Source of the DNA: Linum tenue
Lineage: Eukaryota; Streptophyta; Magnoliopsida; Malpighiales; Linaceae
Direction: 5' to 3'
Assembly: GCA_946122785.1 (NCBI GenBank)
Contig: CAMGYJ010000011.1
Coordinates: 9,424,001 to 9,488,000, forward strand
DNA length: 64,000 nucleotides
The first letter of the stretch is position 1. Every line of letters starts with the position of its first letter. The translations under genes were made by a program, and so were the position numbers. This document shows positions 21,534-33,181 of the stretch, piece by piece. Under the pieces are notes generated by a model, which saw only the letters and a program-made list of their open reading frames with translations, did no database searches and had not been told where the DNA came from.

Positions 21534-22054
21534 AAAGGCCTTTTCCCCATGTCCAAGACCCTAGCTAGTCATCTGAACTTGTGTCTAAGACCTCCGGATT
21601 AGTTAGTGAAGACACCCCATATGTGAACTCTAGCACTTAGAGGCTGCATTCATGGTGAAGACATGTTAGGGATTGAGAGATTGAGCATGCGCATTTTTCG
21701 CATCATATTGTCCTGACCCCACTGGTCGAGAGTGAGCGATTCATTTTCTCTTATTCTGTATACTCTTTATCCCAGTGAGGACCTAGATTGCTCGGTCTTA
21801 GTTCTGATATCTTGAACTTTGTGCATGATGTGACTGTTTTGAACAAGTGGTTGAGTCAAGTCTATGTTGGTTGGTGAACAGAAGGGAGACTCTTCCTTTG
21901 CTCGATTTTACTGCATTCGAATGTCATCTGTGGTGGTTGTCTAGGTTGTCAGTGAGGTTGTCCATGTGTTAATGATCAAAAGCCAGTATGATCCACGTGT
22001 TTTGTGCCTATATGTCATGCCTTGTTGTTGTGAGCTTACCTTGTGTCTGACTTG

Positions 22055-22095
22055 GTTTGCTTGAGGACAAGCAAACGGTTAAGTGTGGGGGAGTT
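22055..22095 (+). promoter_or_regulatory. A1 terminal hairpin and polypurine tract
   Basis: GTTTGCTTG-AGGA-CAAGCAAAC (22055-22076) is a perfect 9-bp hairpin, followed by AAGTGTGGGGGAG, the polypurine tract that would prime plus-strand DNA, and two Ts before the LTR at 22096. The same pair of features precedes the 3' LTR of A2, B1 and C1. Confidence 0.85.
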
Positions 22096-23432
22096 TGATA
22101 ACGATGAAATTGCACATGTTTGCGCCCCTAGTTCTTATCCGTTTGAGGAGTATATTCGTGTGTTTTGGCCTATTTTACGCCGGGTTGTGCTATTTTGTCA
22201 TATTTCAGGTCCCAGGCGTCAAAGGGAAGGCTAACCACGAGTTTTGGGGCATTCGGAGGTCGTTTCGTCAAGTTGGGGCCAAAACACGGGCAGCCTAAGG
22301 CATTACACGGCCGTGTTCCTGTGGCCGTGCTTTTTATGCCGAGAGCAGAGTTGATTACACGGGCAAGGCCGAGGCAAAGCACGGCCGTGTCCAACGCGAA
22401 GCACGGCCGTGTTTAACCCACTTGCTGGTCGTGTAATTAAGCCTTGGCCGAGACACGGGCGGAGTCAGGCAAAGCACGGCCGTGCCCTCGACCGTGCTTT
22501 GGCCACTGATGCTTTTAAGCAGATTTTCAGCCACAAGTCAAGGGGATTCGAGTTTTTGAGAGATAGAACGATTTCTAGAGAGAGAAAGTGACGAGCAAGA
22601 GTTCCCAAGTGCCCTAGATTGATCTTCAACACCATTGGAGGCCAGCTTGAGCTTGGAGAAGTGCCAATCAACGTCCAGAAGAAAGAATCCATCCTTCGCA
22701 GTATGAATTGCGTGTCTGATTCTGCTTTTGCTTTCTTCTCTATGGAGTAGTTCTCCCATTCATCTGGGTATGGAGAACCCTAGATTTGTATGTTAGGCTT
22801 TGATTGTATGAACCCAAGTACTGATTCTATGATTGATTATATTCGATTGAGGTTTTAATGATTGAATGACTTGAATCCTTATCAAATTCCTATTGTTTCT
22901 GCTTTAACCTAGAATGAGAATATCTGCCTAGGTTAATAGAGTATCCTTGATTGAAGGTAGGGAGTTGGTGACTTTAGTCGAGGAGCCAACTCACTATTCT
23001 GTACCGGATTTACTCCGGTAGAGGAGGTTTTGTTCTTAGGGCCTCAATCTGTCTACTCCGGTGGAGGTTAGTCGCCCGCTAGAGATTCAGATTGAGAGGG
23101 TCTGAAGACCTTTAGTCGAGACTTCAGGCTATTTAAGAACCTTCCGCAGTATAATCTTCATAGAAACTGAACTTGGTAATTACAATCCGGCTTAACTGCA
23201 GTCTAGGGGGAACCATATCCGGGTGACCTCTTTAACCTGAATACAACTAGTTTACTTGCTTTGTTTGTGGTAGTTTAGACTTGCATTCCAGTTTCGTTGC
23301 TAGATAACAAGAATTCACTGAGTAGTCATCAGATCTAGGACCCGGGTTGACATATAAACCTAACCCGCTATACTACGCTTTAGGAAGTGGTTTCACTTGG
23401 CCAATTCCTGGAGTGACAGTAGAAGTGAGTCA
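22096..23432 (+). repeat. A1 3' LTR
   Basis: 1337 bp, TGATAACG..GAGTCA. It lacks one 21-bp palindromic unit present in the 5' LTR. Followed at 23433 by the CACCA duplication. Confidence 0.97.
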
Positions 23433-25509
23433 CACCACACCAGCCCCTACTCCCGAACGTGTCTTCAAACCATCGAAGTATAAAGTCCTAGGGACTTCAC
23501 TCACCTTCCCTATCTCTACTAACTCAGGAGGCACGTCCATACATGGGTGGTCGGCCAAGAAATCGGCTAAGTCTTGGCCTTTTGTGATACGTACTATAAA
23601 TTAAATCAGATAGTGCAAGTGTCCACTTCCCAATCCTCCCATGGATGATTGGTCGGGACAACATGTATTTAATCAAATCGGTCTTACATATGTGGTGTAC
23701 TTGAACAGGCATCAGGTAGTATCTTAGCTTCATACATGAAAATATAAATCCAAACACAATTTTTCTATGGCAGAATACTTTTGCTCGGCCGTGTTTAACA
23801 ATCTACTTAAGTAGTACACGACCTGCTCATGACCTAAATCATTATCTTGGGCCAACAGACATGCTATAGATGTGTTAGTGGCTGAAAGGTACAACTTCAA
23901 AGGCCATCGTGGAATGGGAGAGTTGAGCACTAGCAGGCTCGCCAAGTACCTCTTGATGTCATCAAAAGCTTTTTGATGCTCTTGACGCCATCCAAAGTCC
24001 TCCTCCTGCTACAACTTCAGCATCGGGGAGAATACTTGAGTCCGGCCCGCACAATTCGAGATGAAACATCGAATGTAGTTAACTTGGTCGAGAAACCCTT
24101 GTAGCTCCTTCTTGTCACGTGGTGGCATGGCCTCTATGATGGCCTTAGTCTTACTTTTGTCAACCTCAATGCCACGTTGGCTCACAAGGAACCCTAAGAA
24201 GTCACCCGCGGACACACCAAATTCACACTTAAGTGGATTTAGTTTCAACTAATGGCTTCTCATACGTAAGAAAGCCATTCGTAAGTGAGAGAGGTGTTGT
24301 CTTGCTACCTTGGACTTGACAACGATGTCATCCACATACACTTCCACCAACTTGCCAATCAAGTCATGAAAGATAGTATTCATGGCTCGTTGGTAAGTGG
24401 CGCCATCATTTCTCAACCCAAAAGGCATGACCACCCATTCATAGCATCTAATTGCTCCTGGACACCGAAATAAAAAGTTTCATGCCTAGTCACTGCATCG
24501 AGCAACATGTCAGCAACTGGCATGGGGTATTCATCCTTAGGAGTGGCTAGATTCAAGTTCCTAAAGTCTACACATACTCGTATGTTGCCATTCTTCTTTC
24601 TAACTGACACTACCTAGCCGTCCTTATGAACTCAACCTTTAATAATCGTTCAATTTCTTTCTTTATCTCTGGCAAGACCTCATAAGCAAAACGCCTAGGC
24701 GGCTACTTGTAAGGCTGGAATCCAGGACTAATTGGCAATCTATGTTCTACCAACTTTCTATCTAGACCAGGCATCTCATGATAATCCCACGCAAAACAAT
24801 CTTTAAATTCTTTCAATAAGTTTATTAACTCATACCTGTCTTGCTCAGAGAGCATGGCACTGATGAAGGTTGGACGCGGTTCTTCTTTAGTGCCAAGATT
24901 GATCTCTTTCAAAATATCACGAGAAGTCATGTGATCCTCTTCTTCCTCAGCTATACTTGGTCCCTCGCTTTCTTTAGGCAAGTCGTCTTCGGGTACAGAG
25001 TGAGCCACCAACACAGGCTCCTCCCACGCTAGCCTCTGTTCAAAATGATAAATGGCCAACTTCTCCATCAAGCCCATGACTTCGGCCTCCCTCGCCACCT
25101 TGTCTTGTGGTGGCTTACTCATCATGATCTTTGGCTTCAGCCTTAGGTGGACCATTAAGAGATATCATAGATAGTCTCACTATCTCCAAGAGTGGATCGA
25201 TGCAGGCCTTGCTTAACACCTGGGCACTTGAGAGTACCACGGTACAAGACCCACCATCCATACTCCTAACTTGCAATGGCCCAAAGTCTCCATGGTATAG
25301 TGGAGCTTCGGCCACGTTGGCTCCCACGGCAAAAGGCTTGGTGTCTGCTTGTACTACTTTAACCACACCTTCCTCATTCCAGAACATCAAACATTGATGA
25401 AGTGAAGATGAGACACACTTGTTGGTATGGATCCAGTCTCTTCCCAACCAAGCATTGTAACTTATCACCCCATCGACTACAAAGAAAGAAGACATCCTTT
25501 CTTGACTAC
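23433..25509 (-). pseudogene. T1 protease end, RT, RNase H and start of extra RNase H
   Basis: Minus strand, right to left. The protease tail has 'YNAWLGRDWIHTNKCV' (about 25430-25470). RT has 'CVDFRNLNLATPKDEYPMP' (about 24530-24590), 'MPFGLRNDGATYQRAM' and an intact 'VEVYVDDIVVKS' (about 24310-24345). RNase H includes 'LYLSATNTSIACLLA' and 'YYLSRLLNTAEQKYSAIEK' (23730-23945). The connection 'KTDLIKYMLSRP', 'GRIGKW' and 'RFLGRPPM' leads to the start of the extra RNase H, cut by A1 at 23433. The phrases are those of Tat-branch pol. Stops and frame changes separate the pieces near 23960-24000, 24240, 24420 and 24615. At 25509 the frame is cut by B1; the rest of the protease is at 51259. Confidence 0.88.
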
Positions 25510-26971
25510 TGATAGACCATTGATTGCACATGTTTTTACCCCTATTCTGGAGCCGTTTGAGATGTCGATTCCCGCGTTTTAGGCCGATTTCACGCTAGGT
25601 TGTTCTTGTTTGTGATATTTCAGGTCCTAGCACGTGAAAGAAGGCTTGGGAACGAGTTCGGGGTCGATTGGACGAAGATTGGATGTTCGGCAAGAAGATG
25701 AGGAAGCCACACGCGCACGCCTAAATCCCACACGGCCGTGTGACCTGGCCGTGTGACATCAACTTGCACGTGCAAACTCACACGGGCTGCGTAAGGGAAC
25801 CCACGTGGCCATGTGGAAATTCCAGGGAACTCACACGGTCAGCCTGGAAATCCACACGGGCCGTGTGAGGGAACCTGTGTGGCCGTGTGAAGGCTCGGCA
25901 ATTCCCACACGGGCAGCCTGGGAATTCACACGGCCGTGTGGCCCTGGCCGTGCAGCATGCCTGGAACCCCACTAATCAAAACGCCGCGTTTGGAAACTCA
26001 CATGGGCAGCTAGGAAAGTCACACGGCCGTGTGATCGGGAATTTCTGCTTTTAACCCAATTTCCAGCCACAAGTGAAGGGTTCTGAGTTTCAGAGAAAGA
26101 AAGCGATTCATAGAGAGAGAAAGCGACGAACCAGAGTTCCCAAGTTCCCTAGCTTGATCTTCATCACCATTAGAGCTCGGCTCACACTTGGAGAAGTGCC
26201 GATTGACGACCAATAGCAGAAACCCATTCTTCACAGCATGATTTCTGCAAATGAGCTTGCTTCTGCTTCTCTCTCCGTGGAGTAACTTCTTCATTCATCT
26301 GGGTATGGAGAACCCTAGATTTGTATGTTAGGTCTGATTGTATGAACCCAAGTACAGATTCTATGATTTGATTATATTCAATTGAGGTTTGATTTATTGA
26401 ATGGCATGTATCCTGATCAAATTCCTGTTATTTCTGCTTTGACCTAGAAAGATAATATCTGCCTAGGTTGATAGAGCACCCTTAATTGAGGGTAGGGAGT
26501 TGGTGACTTTAGTTGAGAAGCTAACTCACTATTCTGTACCGAATTCACTTCGGTAGTGGAGGTTTGGTTCGTTAGGGCCTCAATCTGTTTACTCCGGTGG
26601 AGGTTAGTCGCCCGCTAGGAACTCAGATGGAGAGGGTCTGGAGACCTTTAGTCGAGACTTCAGACTGCTTAAGAACTTCCCGCAGTATAACTATCATTAA
26701 AACTGAACTTGGTAAATTGCAATTCGGCTTAATTGCGGTCTAGGGGGAACCATATCCGGGTGACCTCTCTCGACTTGAAAACAACTGTTTAATTGCTTGC
26801 TTGTTTGCTTGTTTGGGCCTGCATTAAAGTTTCACTGCTAAATAATAAGAACTCACAGAGTAGTCATCACATCTAGGACCCGGGTTGACATTAAAACCCA
26901 AACCCACTATACTACACTTTAGGAAGTGGTTACACTTGGCCATTTTCTAGAGTGATGGTAAGAGCGAGTCA
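25510..26971 (+). repeat. B1 5' LTR
   Basis: 1462 bp, TGATAGACCATTGATTGC..GAGCGAGTCA. U3 (about 25700-26040) has TCACACGGCCGTGTG palindromes with spacers different from the A family, while R-U5 is recognisably related to A. The 3' end is nearly identical to 51039-51258. Confidence 0.93.
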
Positions 26972-26977
26972 AGTTTT

Positions 26978-26995
26978 TAGAGCCGTTGCCGGTGA
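26978..26995 (+). promoter_or_regulatory. B1 primer binding site, mutated
   Basis: Same position as in A1 and A2, but three of 18 bases no longer match tRNA-Asp (TAGAGCC.. in place of TGGCGCC.., and one change near the 3' end). This fits an older copy. Confidence 0.8.
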
Positions 26996-27113
26996 CGGCT
27001 AGGTTGTTGAAGAAACGTGAATTCTGTTAATTTAGCGTTTTGTTTTAGCATTGTTTGCTTTGTCACACTTGTGCCTTCACGGGTTTGCTTGCTTCACTGT
27101 GTGTAGGTAGTGC

Positions 27114-28660
27114 ATGACCCGTAGCCAGTCGGGAGGTTTACTGCCGTTGGATCCGGAGCTTGAACGCACCTCTCGCCAACTTAGGAGACAACAACAAGCT
27201 AGCCTGGCTAAGGAGTAGCGCATAGACGGCCACTTGAGCAGCAATTTTGAGGAAGAGTACGAGATGGAAGGCGAACACAACCCACACCAGGGGAATCATC
27301 TCCAGGTTCCCCCGGTGAATCAGATCTTGGGGAACAGCCCCATACCCCAGGAAGATGGGGTTCATCATCATCCACCGCCGCCGGGTCCCACCTTGGAGTA
27401 CTACTACACTCCACGGGTTGTTGATATCCGCCATGTCATCCTACATTGTCCAGTTTCATGGCTTGAAGGATGAGGAGGCAAGGGTGCATCTGTCCTGTTT
27501 CCTGCAGCTGATGAACGGGTTCAAGCTGAACGGTGTCCCTGATGATGCAATCCGCCTTCACCTCTTCCCCCATTCTCTGGCGAGGCATGCTACGAGGTGG
27601 TTGGAGACCCAGCCCCCATTGTCCATCACTTCTTGGGACGATCTAGCCAACAAGTTCGTACACAGGTACTATCCGGCATCAAAGACCACAGAGATCCAGC
27701 GGGAGATCACTCACTTTCGCCAGGATCCAGACGAGTCACTTCATGATGCATGAGAGCGCGACATGGGATTTTTCTGGCAGTGTCCCCATCATGGCTTCAG
27801 TGATGCATTCACGGTGGAGAACTTCTATAGTGCTCTCTCTTCGGAAAGCTAGAGGGTGATTGAGTCTCAATGCCTAGGAGGGGACATTCTTACTAAGACT
27901 CCACCCGAACTGAACCAGATGATCAGTACATTGGCTGCCAGAGATCATTCATGGGGACAGAGTAGCAGAGGCAGGAATTCCCGGGATCGTGGTGTGCACG
28001 CCATGGAGGCCAGGTCCGGGCTCGAGCAGCAGGTGGCTGAGTTGGTGGAGACATTGAAGTAGCCCAACAGTCTTATTCTGGGCCGAGGTTTGGCTACACC
28101 TCCAGTAGCTCAATGTTAGTGGTGTGAGAGCTCGAATCATCTGGTGGAAGACTGCCAGGCTATGCGGGAGTCTTCTACCCCCCAAGAGCAGTTGGACTTC
28201 ATCGCCAATGCTCGGCGCCTTGACCCATATAGCAATACATACAACGAGGGGTGGCGCCAGCATCCCAACTTCGCTTGGAGTAGCAACATCACTAAACCAT
28301 TTGGCTTCCCAGCACCAGCAGGTGGTTTTTAGTAGAGGCAGCCTTTCCAGGCTAGACAGGGGCCACCCTCACAGCACCAGCCTAAACGTCAGTATGTCAA
28401 GCCAGCAGCAGCCCTAGATCCAGATAATCAGATGACAGAGCTGAAAAACATTTTAGTGGCATTCATGACTACCAGCCAGAGGAACCAAAGCATCGCCTCG
28501 CTGGAGGCAGGCCAGAGGAACCAAGGTGCTATACTGCAGGACCTCCAACGTCAAATTGGAGGAATAGCCCGCCAGAATAATACCAGGGCCTCGGGAACTC
28601 TGCCTGCCACCACCATCCCTAATCCTCGCGAACGTCACCACTCTTTGTTATATGTGATAC
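27114..28660 (+). pseudogene. B1 gag, decayed and truncated
   Basis: Starts at the ATG homologous to that of A1 ('MTRSQSGGLLPL'). A deletion removes the segment around 'FEIKPCWIQLI' near 27440. The capsid phrases 'HLFPHSLA' and 'SWDDLANKFVHRYYP' remain. Stops in the gag frame: TAG near 27217, TGA near 27751 (Trp in A2), TAG near 27849, 28060, 28117 and a double TAG near 28329. All but the first two are CAG in A1 or A2. The zinc knuckle and Gln-rich tail are shortened. Around 28625-28665 gag is joined directly to mid-RT sequence, so protease and the RT N-terminus are deleted. Confidence 0.85.
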
Positions 28661-29744
28661 CAAGTGGGTCAGCCCCACTCAGGTGGTCCCGAAGAAAGGC
28701 GGGATGACTGTGGTCCCGAATGAGAAGAAAAGTTGATACCGATGCCGACCGTGGCCGGCTGGAGAGTCTGCATCGATTACCGGCGCCTGAACGATGCCAC
28801 TAGGAAAGATCATTTTCCCCTACCTTTCATTGATCAGATGCTGGAGAGGTTGGCTGGCCATGAGTTTTGTTGCTTCCTGGATGGCATGTCTGGTTATTTC
28901 CAGATTCCTATTGCACCAGAGGATCAGGCGAAGACCACATTCACTTGCCCCTTCGGCACTTTTGCTTACTGGAGGATTCCATTCGGGCTGTGTAATGCAC
29001 CGGCGACCTTCCAGAGATGCATGATGGAGATCTTCGAGCGACTGGTCGGGGAGATCATGGAAGTCTTCATGGATGACTTCTCGGTTTATGGAGACTCCTT
29101 CACTCATTGTCTCCATAACCTGGAACTCGTTCTGAAGAGGTGCGAGGAGACTAATCTGGCACTCAGCTGGGAGAAGTGCCATTTTATGGTCCGTGAGGGG
29201 ATTGTGCTCGGGCACAAGATCTCCAAGCAAGGGATTGAGGTGGATCGCGCGAAGATTGAGACGATCAGTAAGCTACCTCCTCCCGTTTCTGTGAAGGGGA
29301 TTCGCAGCTTTCTGGGTCATGCAGGCTTCTACCGGCGCTTCATTAAAGATTTCTCGAAGATTGCCCTGCCTCTGACCAAGCTGCTGGAGAAGGATGCACC
29401 ATTCTAGTTCACTCCTGAGTGCACAGCTGCATTCGAGACTCTGAAGGAGAAGCTTACCCATGCACCTATCATGGTGACTCCTTACTGGTCTCTTCCTTTT
29501 GAGCTGATGTGCGATGCGAGTGATTATGCAGTTAGAGCAGTTCTGGGTCAGAGACGCGGGAAACACTTCCAGCCCATCTACTACGCGTCAAAGACCTTGA
29601 ACGATGCACAGGAGAACTACACCACCACTGAGAAGGAGCTCCTCGCCGTGGTGTATGCGTTTGATAAGTTCCGACCCTATCTGGTGCTTTCCCATGTGGT
29701 GATCTACACTGACCACTCGGCGATTCGCTACCTGATGAGTAAGG
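28661..29744 (+). pseudogene. B1 RT and RNase H, N-terminal part missing
   Basis: Begins within RT ('WVSPTQVVPKKGG' homologue). A good frame at 28733-29407 contains 'VCIDYRRLNDAT', 'FPLPFIDQMLERL' and 'EVFMDDFSVYGDSF', so the FMDD box is shared with A1. TAG at about 29407 replaces CAG. RNase H follows (29471-29744) with 'CDASD', 'TTTEKELLAVVYAFDKF' and 'YTDHSAIRYLMSK'. The frame is cut by A2 at the duplicated TAAGG. The remaining RNase H codons ('ADAKPRL', 'KKGAENVAADHLSRL') are at 36608-36725. Confidence 0.9.
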
Positions 29745-31051
29745 TGATAACGATGTAATTGCACATATTTGCGACCCTAGTTCTTATCCGTTTGAGGGGC
29801 ATAGTCGTGTGTTTTGGCCTATTTTACGCCGGGTTGTGCTATTTTGTCATGTTTCATATCCCAGGTGTCAAAGGGAAGGCTAAGCGCGAGTTTCGGGGCA
29901 ATCGGAAGTCATTTCGGTGAGCTGGAGCCAAAACACGGGCACACCTAAATCATTACACGGCCGTGTTCTGGTGGCCGTGCTTTTTATGCCGAGAGCTGAG
30001 CTGATTACACGGGCAGGGCCGAGACAAAGCACGGCCGTGTTTCTCCTAGTGTAATTAACACTAGCCAAAACACGGGCGAGCTGAGGCATTACACGGCGGT
30101 GCCCTCGACCGTGCTTTGGCCACTGATGCTTTTAAGCAGATTTTCAGCCACAATTCAAGGGGATTCGAGTTTTTGAGAGATAGAACGATTCCTAGAGAGA
30201 GAAAGTGACGAGCAAGAGTTCCCAAGTGCCCTAGATTGATCTTCAACACCATTGGAGGCCAGCTTGAGCTTGGAGAAGTGTCAATCAACGTCCAGAAGCA
30301 GGAATCCATCCTTCGCAGTATGAATTCCGTGTCTGATTCTGCTTCTGCTTTCTTCTCCTTGGAGTAGTTCTCCCATTCATCTGGGTATGGAGAACCCTAG
30401 ATTTGTATGTTAGGCTTTGATTGTATGAACCCAAGTACTGATTCTATGATTGATTATATTCGATTGAGGTTTTAATGATTGAATGACTTGAATCCTGATC
30501 AAATTCCTGTTGTTTCTGCTTTGACCTAGAATGAGAATATCTGCCTAGGTTGATAGAGCATCCTTGATTGAAGGTAGGGAGTTGGTGACTTTAGTCGAGG
30601 AGCCAACTCACTATTCTGTACCGGATTTACTCCGGTAGTGGAGGTTTTGTTCTTAGGGCCTCAATCTGTTTACTCCGATGGAGGTTAGTCGCCCGCTAGA
30701 GACTCAGATTGAGAGGGTCTGAAGACCTTTAGTCGAGACTTCAGGCTGTTTAGGAACCTTCCGCAGTATAACTATCATAGAAACTGAACTTGGTAATTAC
30801 AATCCGGCTTAACTGCAGTCTAGGGGGAACCATATCCGGGTGACCTCTTTAACCTGAATACAATCGTTTACTTGCTTTGTTAGTTTGATAGTTTAGACTT
30901 GCATTCCAGTTTCATTGCTAGATAACACGAATTCACTGAGTAGTCATCATATCTAGGACCCGGGTTGATAATTAAACCCAAACCCGCTATACTACGCTTT
31001 AGGAAGTGGTTTCACTTGGCCAATTCCTGGAGTGACAGTAGAGTCGAGTCA
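29745..31051 (+). repeat. A2 5' LTR
   Basis: 1307 bp, TGATAACGATGTAATTGC..GTCGAGTCA. It has a single CACGGCCGTG unit where the 3' LTR has three, which accounts for almost all of the 43-bp length difference. Other differences are few. Confidence 0.96.
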
Positions 31052-31057
31052 AGTTTT

Positions 31058-31075
31058 TGGCGCCGTTGCCGGGGA
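31058..31075 (+). promoter_or_regulatory. A2 primer binding site (tRNA-Asp)
   Basis: TGGCGCCGTTGCCGGGGA, identical to that of A1 and exactly complementary to the tRNA-Asp 3' end. Confidence 0.93.
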
Positions 31076-31188
31076 CGGCTAGGTTGTTGAAGAAAAGTGA
31101 TTTCTGTTAATTTAGCTTTTCTTTTTTGTTTGCTTTGTCCCACTTGTGCCTTCACGGGTTTGCTTGCTTGAGTGTGTGCAGGTAGTGC

Positions 31189-33181
31189 ATGACCCGTAGC
31201 CAGTCAGGAGGTTTACTGCCGTTGAATCCAGAGATTGACCGCACCTGTCGCCAGCTCAGGAGACAACAGCGAGCTAGACTGGCTACGGAAGAGCGCATAG
31301 ACGGCCACCTGAGTAGCGATTCTGAAGGAGAGCACGGTATGGACGGAGACTACAACCAACACCAGGGGAATCCTCAGCAGGTTCCCCCGCTGAATCAGGT
31401 CCTGGGGAACAACCCCATACCCCAGGATCATGGGGTTCATCATCCACCGCAGCCGAGTCCCACCTTGGAGTACTACTACACTCCTCAGATTGCTGACATC
31501 CTCCCTGTCATCCTCTACCCGCCTATTTCAGCAAATAACTTCGAGATCAAGCCATGCTGGATTCAGCTCATTACATCCTCTATCCAGTTCCATGGCTTGA
31601 AGGATGAGGAGGCCAGGGTGCACCTTTCCCGTTTTCTGCAGCTGACGAATGGGTTCAAGCTGAATGGTGTCCCGGATGATGCAATCCGCCATCATCTCTT
31701 CCCCCATTCTCTGGCGGGGAATGCTAAGAGGTGGTTGGAGACCCAGCCCCCATTGTCCATCACCTCTTGGGACGATCTGGCTGACAAATTCGTGCACAGG
31801 TACTATCCGGCATCGAAGACTACAGAGATACAGCGGGAGATCACTGACTTCCGCCAAGAGCCAGATGAGTCACTTCGTGATGCATGGGAGCGGTACATGG
31901 GATATTTCTGGCAGTGTCCCCATCATGGCTTCAGTGATGCATTCACAGTGGGGAACTTCTACAGTGCTCTCTCCCCAGATAGCCAGAGGGTGATTGAGTC
32001 TTTATGCCCAGGAGGGGATGTTCTCACTAAGACTCCACCCGAGCTGAACCAGATCATCAGTACTTTGGCTGCCAGAGATCATTCTTGGGGGCAGAGCAGC
32101 CGAGGCAGAAATTCCCGGGACCGTGGTGTGCACGCCATGGAGACCAGATCCGGGCTTGAGCAGCAGTTAGCTGAGCTAGTGCAGACATTGAAGCAGCCCA
32201 ATAGTCTTATTCCGGGCAGATGGTTTGGCTACACCTCCAGTTGCTCAATGTCAGTGGTGTGAGAGCTCGAATCACCTAGTGGAGGACTGCCAGGCTATGA
32301 GGGAGTCTACTACTCCCCAAGAGCAATTGGACTTCATCGCCAATGCTCGGCGCCTCGACCCGTACAGCAACACATATAATGAGGGGTGGTGCCAGCATCC
32401 CAACTTCGCCTGGAGCAGCAACACCACTAAACCACCTGGTTTCTCAGCACCAGCAGGTGGTTTTCAGCAGAGGCAGCCCTTCCAGGCTCGACAGGGGCCA
32501 GCCCCACAGCAGCAGCCCTACCAGCCTAGGCAGGGGCAACCATTCCAGCAGCCCCAACGCCAGTTTGCCGAGCCAGCAGCAGCCCCTGCCCCAGATGACC
32601 GAATGACAAAGCTGGAAAATATTCTAGCTTCATTCATGACTAGCACTCAGGCTGCTATCACGTCACTGGAGGCAGGTCAGCGGAACCAGGGTGCCAATTT
32701 GCAAGATCTGCAGACCCAGGTGGGCATCTTGGCCCGCCAAAATACTACCAGGGCACCGGGGACTCTGCCTGCCACCACTATCCCGAATCCTCGGGATCCT
32801 CACCAGCTCCAGCAGCTGGATGCCATTTTTACCAGGAGCGGTAAGACCATATCTGCTGATCCTGTCCCGGCCAGACAGGAGGAACCAGTACCTGCTTCAG
32901 CACTTCCAGCCGACGATGCAGAGGTGCGGGTGGAGAAGGAAGCCCCTGCTCCCAAGCCACAACCAGTGGTTAAGGATCATGTACCCCAGCTTCCCTTCCC
33001 CACTCGCCTACACAAAGACAAGTTGGAGACTGAGTTTGCCAAGTTTATGGCAATGTTGAAGCAGCTCAACATCAGCATACCGTTCGTGGAGGCACTGTCG
33101 AAGATGCCCAAGTATGCCAAGTTCATGAAAGACGTCCTCACCACAAGAAGAAACTTGGAGATCTCTCGACAGTGTTGCTGA
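31189..33181 (+). pseudogene. A2 gag, two frameshifts
   Basis: Nearly the same protein as A1 gag. It reads cleanly from the ATG at 31189 through 'KRWLETQPPLSITSWDDL' and 'GDVLTKTPPEL' to about 32210. A one-base gain near 32220 moves the rest to a second frame (32225-33181) with 'CQWCESSNHLVEDC', the Gln/Pro repeat and 'FVEALSKMPKYAKF'. A one-base loss near 33141 ends it. Unlike A1 and B1 it keeps CAG at the positions that became TAG there, so it serves as the comparison copy for those stops. Confidence 0.92.

Larger units (their letters stand above)
20724..22095 (+). other. A1 3' noncoding region
   Basis: No protein. In order it holds: an internal purine-tract-like TTTAAGTGTGGGG (about 20968-20988, run into a 13-G tract) preceded by 'ccattgagggcattgtcg'; a two-stem RNA motif (21020-21073); a rearranged stretch with inverted and direct repeats (21261-21533); the 'ccccatgtccaagaccct' and 'cctgaccccactggtcgag' phrases shared with B1 and with 440-890; and the terminal hairpin and purine tract. 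Confidence 0.75.
11182..23432 (+). mobile_element. A1: full-length Athila-lineage LTR retrotransposon
   Basis: A 12.25-kb element with both LTRs, tRNA-Asp primer site, gag, pol, a downstream ATHILA-type ORF and a purine tract. The target duplication CACCA is perfect (11177-11181 and 23433-23437). By eye the two LTRs differ by about 20 substitutions, a 21-bp repeat-unit indel and two small indels, so the insertion is fairly young. Gag, pol and the downstream ORF all carry stops or frameshifts, so this copy could not move unaided. Confidence 0.95.
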
